Positions 61,751-64,000 of a stretch of DNA of 64,000 nucleotides are shown here, one piece after another. The stretch lies in the NCBI GenBank assembly GCA_031549495.1, contig JAVBPS010000007.1, positions 62,001 to 126,000 on the forward strand. The letters are read 5' to 3'. A model generated the notes under the pieces. The model was not told the DNA's origin, did not search any database, and saw nothing but the letters and a program-made list of their open reading frames with translations. Source of the DNA: JAVBOW01 sp031549495. GTDB lineage: Bacteria; Bacteroidota; Bacteroidia; Bacteroidales; Rikenellaceae. Positions within the stretch are counted from its first letter, which is position 1; each line of letters opens with the position of its first letter. A program made the position numbers and the translations under genes.

Positions 61751-61781
61751 CAAATATAAGGATTTTTGACTTCCTGCCAAA
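61751..61781 (-). promoter_or_regulatory. Promoter of tRNA-Arg
   Basis: On the minus strand TTTG (61781-61778), 19 nt, then TATATTTG (61758-61751), a full match to the Bacteroidetes consensus. Transcription would start a few bases before the tRNA 5' end at 61738. Confidence 0.85.
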
Positions 61782-61850
61782 ACTTTTTGCAATTATTATG
61801 GAGGGAAAGTTGCAGCGCAGGGTAAAAACTCCGGAAAGGGGCGGGGACGG

Positions 61851-62432
61851 TCACTTCTTCACCCGGCCGGGATTGCGTTGCAGGAAGGTTTCCCAGCTTT
61901 CGCCGGAGGAACTTTTTTTCCGTGTGGGCGCGGCGGCGGGGACGGGTGAGCAACTGATGAAATGGTGGCAGACGGCGACGGCCATGCCGTCCGTGGCATC
62001 CAGGCGGCGCACGTCGTACTCGATGCGCAACATGCTGCGCAGCAGAGCGGCCACCTGCTGCTTCGAGGCGCTGCCGATGCCGGTGATGGACTGTTTGATG
62101 CGGCGCGGGGCGTATTCGAACACGGGGAGCCCGCGCGAGAGGGCCGCAGCCATCGCCACGCCCTGGGCCCGGCCCAGCTTGAGCATACTCTGCACGTTCT
62201 CGCCGAAGAACGGCGATTCCAACGCCACCTCGTCCGGACGGTACTGGTCGATCAGCGCGCCGACCTGCTCGAACAGGCGGGCCAGTTTGGCGTAATGGTC
62301 CGGGCATTTGTGCATCTCGATGTCGCCCAGGCAGATGGAGCGCATCTGGTTGCCGTTGATCTCGATGAAGCCGTACCCGGCGCGGTTGGTGCCGGGGTCG
62401 ATGCCCATAATTATTTTGCGGGATTCCCCCAT
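61851..62432 (-). CDS. ruvC: Crossover junction endodeoxyribonuclease RuvC
   Basis: The 193-residue protein resolves Holliday junctions as a dimer with RuvAB. The catalytic acidic residues are visible: Asp in IMGIDPGTNRAGYGF (residue 12), Glu in VALESPFFGENVQSMLKLG, and the Asp pair in RRLDATDGMAVAVCHH. The family normally ends near this His region; the remaining 35 residues (SCSPVPAAAPTRKKSSSGE...) are a low-complexity basic tail. It starts 3 nt after the lpxD stop and is the last gene of a core minus-strand cluster with coaD and lpxD. Confidence 0.96.
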   Translation of the reverse strand: MGESRKIIMGIDPGTNRAGYGFIEINGNQMRSICLGDIEMHKCPDHYAKLARLFEQVGALIDQYRPDEVALESPFFGENVQSMLKLGRAQGVAMAAALSRGLPVFEYAPRRIKQSITGIGSASKQQVAALLRSMLRIEYDVRRLDATDGMAVAVCHHFISCSPVPAAAPTRKKSSSGESWETFLQRNPGRVKK

Positions 62433-62435
62433 ATA

Positions 62436-63488
62436 CTACCGTTCGTCGGCATCCAGCGCCGCTTTCAGCCGGGCGATCTCTTTTTCCAGTTTGGACACCT
62501 TCATGCTCAGGTCGGGCAGGTTGCGGTAGACGGCGAAGGAGCGGTGGAACTGGCGGCCGGGCATCGAGGGGTAACCCATGTGGATCTCGTCGTCGCCGAT
62601 GTTGTTCGACACGCCGGACTTGGAGCCCAGCTGTACGCGGTCGCCGAGCGTGATGTGACCGACGATGCCCACCTGGCCGCCCATCATGGCGTGGCTGCCT
62701 ATTTTCGTCGAGCCGGCGATGCCCACCTGGGCGGCCAGCACCGAGTCCTCGCCGACCACCACGTTGTGGGCGATCTGGATCAGGTTGTCCAGCTTCACGC
62801 CCTGCTTGATGAGCGTGGAGCCCATCGTGGCGCGGTCGACGCAGGTGTTGGCGCCGATCTCCACGCCGTCCTCGATCACCACGTTGCCGATCTGCGGGAT
62901 CTTGTCGTAGCCGCCCGCGGCATTGGGGGCGAAGCCGAAGCCGTCGGCGCCGATCACGCTGCCGGAGTGGATGGTCACGTCGTTGCCCAGCACACACTCC
63001 TCGTAGATCACCACGCCGGGCATCAGCAGGGCGCGATCGCCCACCTTCACGTTATCGCCGATGTAGACGCCCGGATAAATGCGGCAGTTCTTGCCGATCT
63101 TCGCGCCGGGGCAGATCACGGCGAACTGGCCCACGTAGCAACCTTCGCCCAATGATGCCTTTTCGTCGATCGACGCCTGGGGGCTGATACCCGTTTTGCG
63201 CGGTTTGTTGGCCACGTACAGCTCCAGCAGCTTGGCGAAAGCGCCGTAGGCGTCCGCCACCTTGATCAGCGTCGCTTTGACGCGCGAGGAAGGAACGAAA
63301 TCCTTACTCACAATGGCTGCCGTGGCGTTCGTGGTATAGATGAACGGCTCGTATTTCATGTTCGACAGGAAGCACAGGGCGCCCTGCTCCGCCTCCTCGA
63401 TTTTGGCTATCGTCCAGACTTTCGCGTTCTTGTCGCCGACCACGTCCCCGCCGAGGAAACCAGCGATCATTTCTACGGTAAATTCCAT
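62436..63488 (-). CDS. lpxD: UDP-3-O-acylglucosamine N-acyltransferase LpxD
   Basis: The 350-residue enzyme adds the N-linked acyl chain in lipid A biosynthesis. An N-terminal uridine-binding domain (to about 100; GALCFLSNMKYEPFIYTTNATAAIV) is followed by left-handed beta-helix hexapeptide repeats (CYVGQFAVICPGAKIGKNCRIYPGVYIGDNV). The catalytic His lies in LIQIAHNVVVGEDS and the C-terminal helix ends the protein (VSKLEKEIARLKAALDADE). Length is as expected. It is 4 nt downstream of coaD, in one operon with it and ruvC. Confidence 0.97.
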   Translation of the reverse strand: MEFTVEMIAGFLGGDVVGDKNAKVWTIAKIEEAEQGALCFLSNMKYEPFIYTTNATAAIVSKDFVPSSRVKATLIKVADAYGAFAKLLELYVANKPRKTGISPQASIDEKASLGEGCYVGQFAVICPGAKIGKNCRIYPGVYIGDNVKVGDRALLMPGVVIYEECVLGNDVTIHSGSVIGADGFGFAPNAAGGYDKIPQIGNVVIEDGVEIGANTCVDRATMGSTLIKQGVKLDNLIQIAHNVVVGEDSVLAAQVGIAGSTKIGSHAMMGGQVGIVGHITLGDRVQLGSKSGVSNNIGDDEIHMGYPSMPGRQFHRSFAVYRNLPDLSMKVSKLEKEIARLKAALDADER

Positions 63489-63492
63489 ATGC

Positions 63493-63963
63493 TTACAGGT
63501 AATCTTTGATTTCGATATTGCCGGGCATCAGTTCCCGGGGGTCGTGCCCGAAGGAGCACAGTTCGCGAATCACGCTCGACGAGACGGCCACATACTCCGG
63601 GGGGGTGAACAACAGCACGGTGGTGATCTCGGGATAGAGGCGCTGGTTGACCAGCATCACGCCGCGCTCGTATTCGTAATCGACCGTGTTGCGCATCCCG
63701 CGCAGGATGAAGCGGATGCCCTGTTCGCGGCAATGCTCGCCCGTCAGGTTGCCGTATGCGGTGACGCTGACGCGCGGTTCGTCGCGGAAAATGTCTTCGA
63801 TCAGGCGTTTGCGGTTGGCGATGGTCAGCAGGCCGTGTTTTTCATTGTTGGCTCCCACGCCGACCACGATGCGGTCGAAGATGCGAAGTCCCTGCTCCAC
63901 AATGACCTCGTGGCCGAGGGTGAAGGGGTCGAACGATCCGGGGAAAAGAGCTACGCGATCCAT
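63493..63963 (-). CDS. coaD: Pantetheine-phosphate adenylyltransferase CoaD
   Basis: The 156-residue enzyme catalyses the fourth step of coenzyme A biosynthesis (4'-phosphopantetheine plus ATP to dephospho-CoA). The nucleotidyltransferase signature is FPGSFDPFTLGHEVIVEQG with the TxGH motif near residue 16, and the second ATP-binding motif is VSSSVIREL near 130. RGMRNTVDYEYE is also typical. Length is standard. It is the most upstream gene seen in the core cluster; its promoter is beyond or within the last 37 bases, where nothing clear is visible. Confidence 0.97.
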   Translation of the reverse strand: MDRVALFPGSFDPFTLGHEVIVEQGLRIFDRIVVGVGANNEKHGLLTIANRKRLIEDIFRDEPRVSVTAYGNLTGEHCREQGIRFILRGMRNTVDYEYERGVMLVNQRLYPEITTVLLFTPPEYVAVSSSVIRELCSFGHDPRELMPGNIEIKDYL

Positions 63964-64000
63964 AATTGGTCTGGGTGCTGGGTTGGCTGCGCATATAGCG

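Noticed and set aside
1..64000. CRISPR array or insertion sequence
   Set aside because: No regularly spaced repeats and no terminal inverted repeats around a transposase-like frame were found.

Overview
The window is high-GC Bacteroidota DNA. The evidence is three hybrid-type or LacI-type regulators next to SusC/SusD pairs, many lipoproteins with a short lipobox, weak or absent Shine-Dalgarno sequences, and promoters of the Bacteroidetes form TTTG-N19/20-TAnnTTTG. Gene content and GC level fit an Alistipes/Rikenellaceae-like gut species; this is an inference, not a proof.

Left block (1-12822). A minus-strand group is read from 10630 down past the left edge: a BACON-carrying glycosidase, a hybrid two-component regulator (HTCS), a paralogous glycosidase, a double-BACON/DUF1566 surface lipoprotein, and a GH88 unsaturated-uronidase fused to the start of a DUF2264 domain. 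Divergent from it are mannonate dehydratase (uxuA) and an SDR of the fructuronate-reductase (UxuB-like) type. Together they suggest breakdown of a uronic-acid-containing glycan and entry of the released hexuronate into central metabolism.

Middle block (about 12.9-61.7 kb). This block is bounded by a 54-bp perfect direct repeat. The right copy is the 3' end of an intact tRNA-Arg(ACG) plus its downstream DNA. The left copy is a 5'-truncated tRNA fragment in the same orientation. This is the footprint expected of a genomic island inserted in a tRNA 3' end. It carries no recognisable integrase or mobilisation gene, only cargo: two complete polysaccharide-utilisation loci (PULs). PUL A (31123 down to 13188, minus) has SusC, SusD, a DUF5017 lipoprotein, a beta-propeller glycosidase, a secreted FAD oxidoreductase, GH97, two large paralogous proteins of unknown function and a sialate-O-acetylesterase-type esterase. 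Beside it on the plus strand are a LacI-type regulator, a sodium:solute symporter and a cytoplasmic FAD oxidoreductase. PUL B (40840-61458, plus) has SusC, SusD, a FAS1 lipoprotein, a surface glycan-binding-type lipoprotein, a secreted FAD oxidoreductase with a golvesin-like C-terminal domain, a GH28-like beta-helix enzyme, a second secreted FAD oxidoreductase, two GH92 alpha-mannosidases, a second esterase, a small unknown protein and a GH27 alpha-galactosidase. It lies beside its own HTCS. The target is probably a substituted (acetylated), galactose- and mannose-containing glycan, but the exact glycan cannot be read from sequence.

The most unusual feature is the set of four FAD-dependent oxidoreductases (PF12831 type) in one island: three predicted to be exported and one cytoplasmic and next to the importer. 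This hints at an oxidative step in glycan breakdown with an outside and an inside half. A second strong signal is a 19-bp element placed exactly 56 nt upstream of the -7 box of both the PUL A susC promoter and the symporter promoter, on either side of the lacI gene.

Right block (61665-64000). tRNA-Arg is followed by ruvC, lpxD and coaD on the minus strand, which is ordinary core chromosome.
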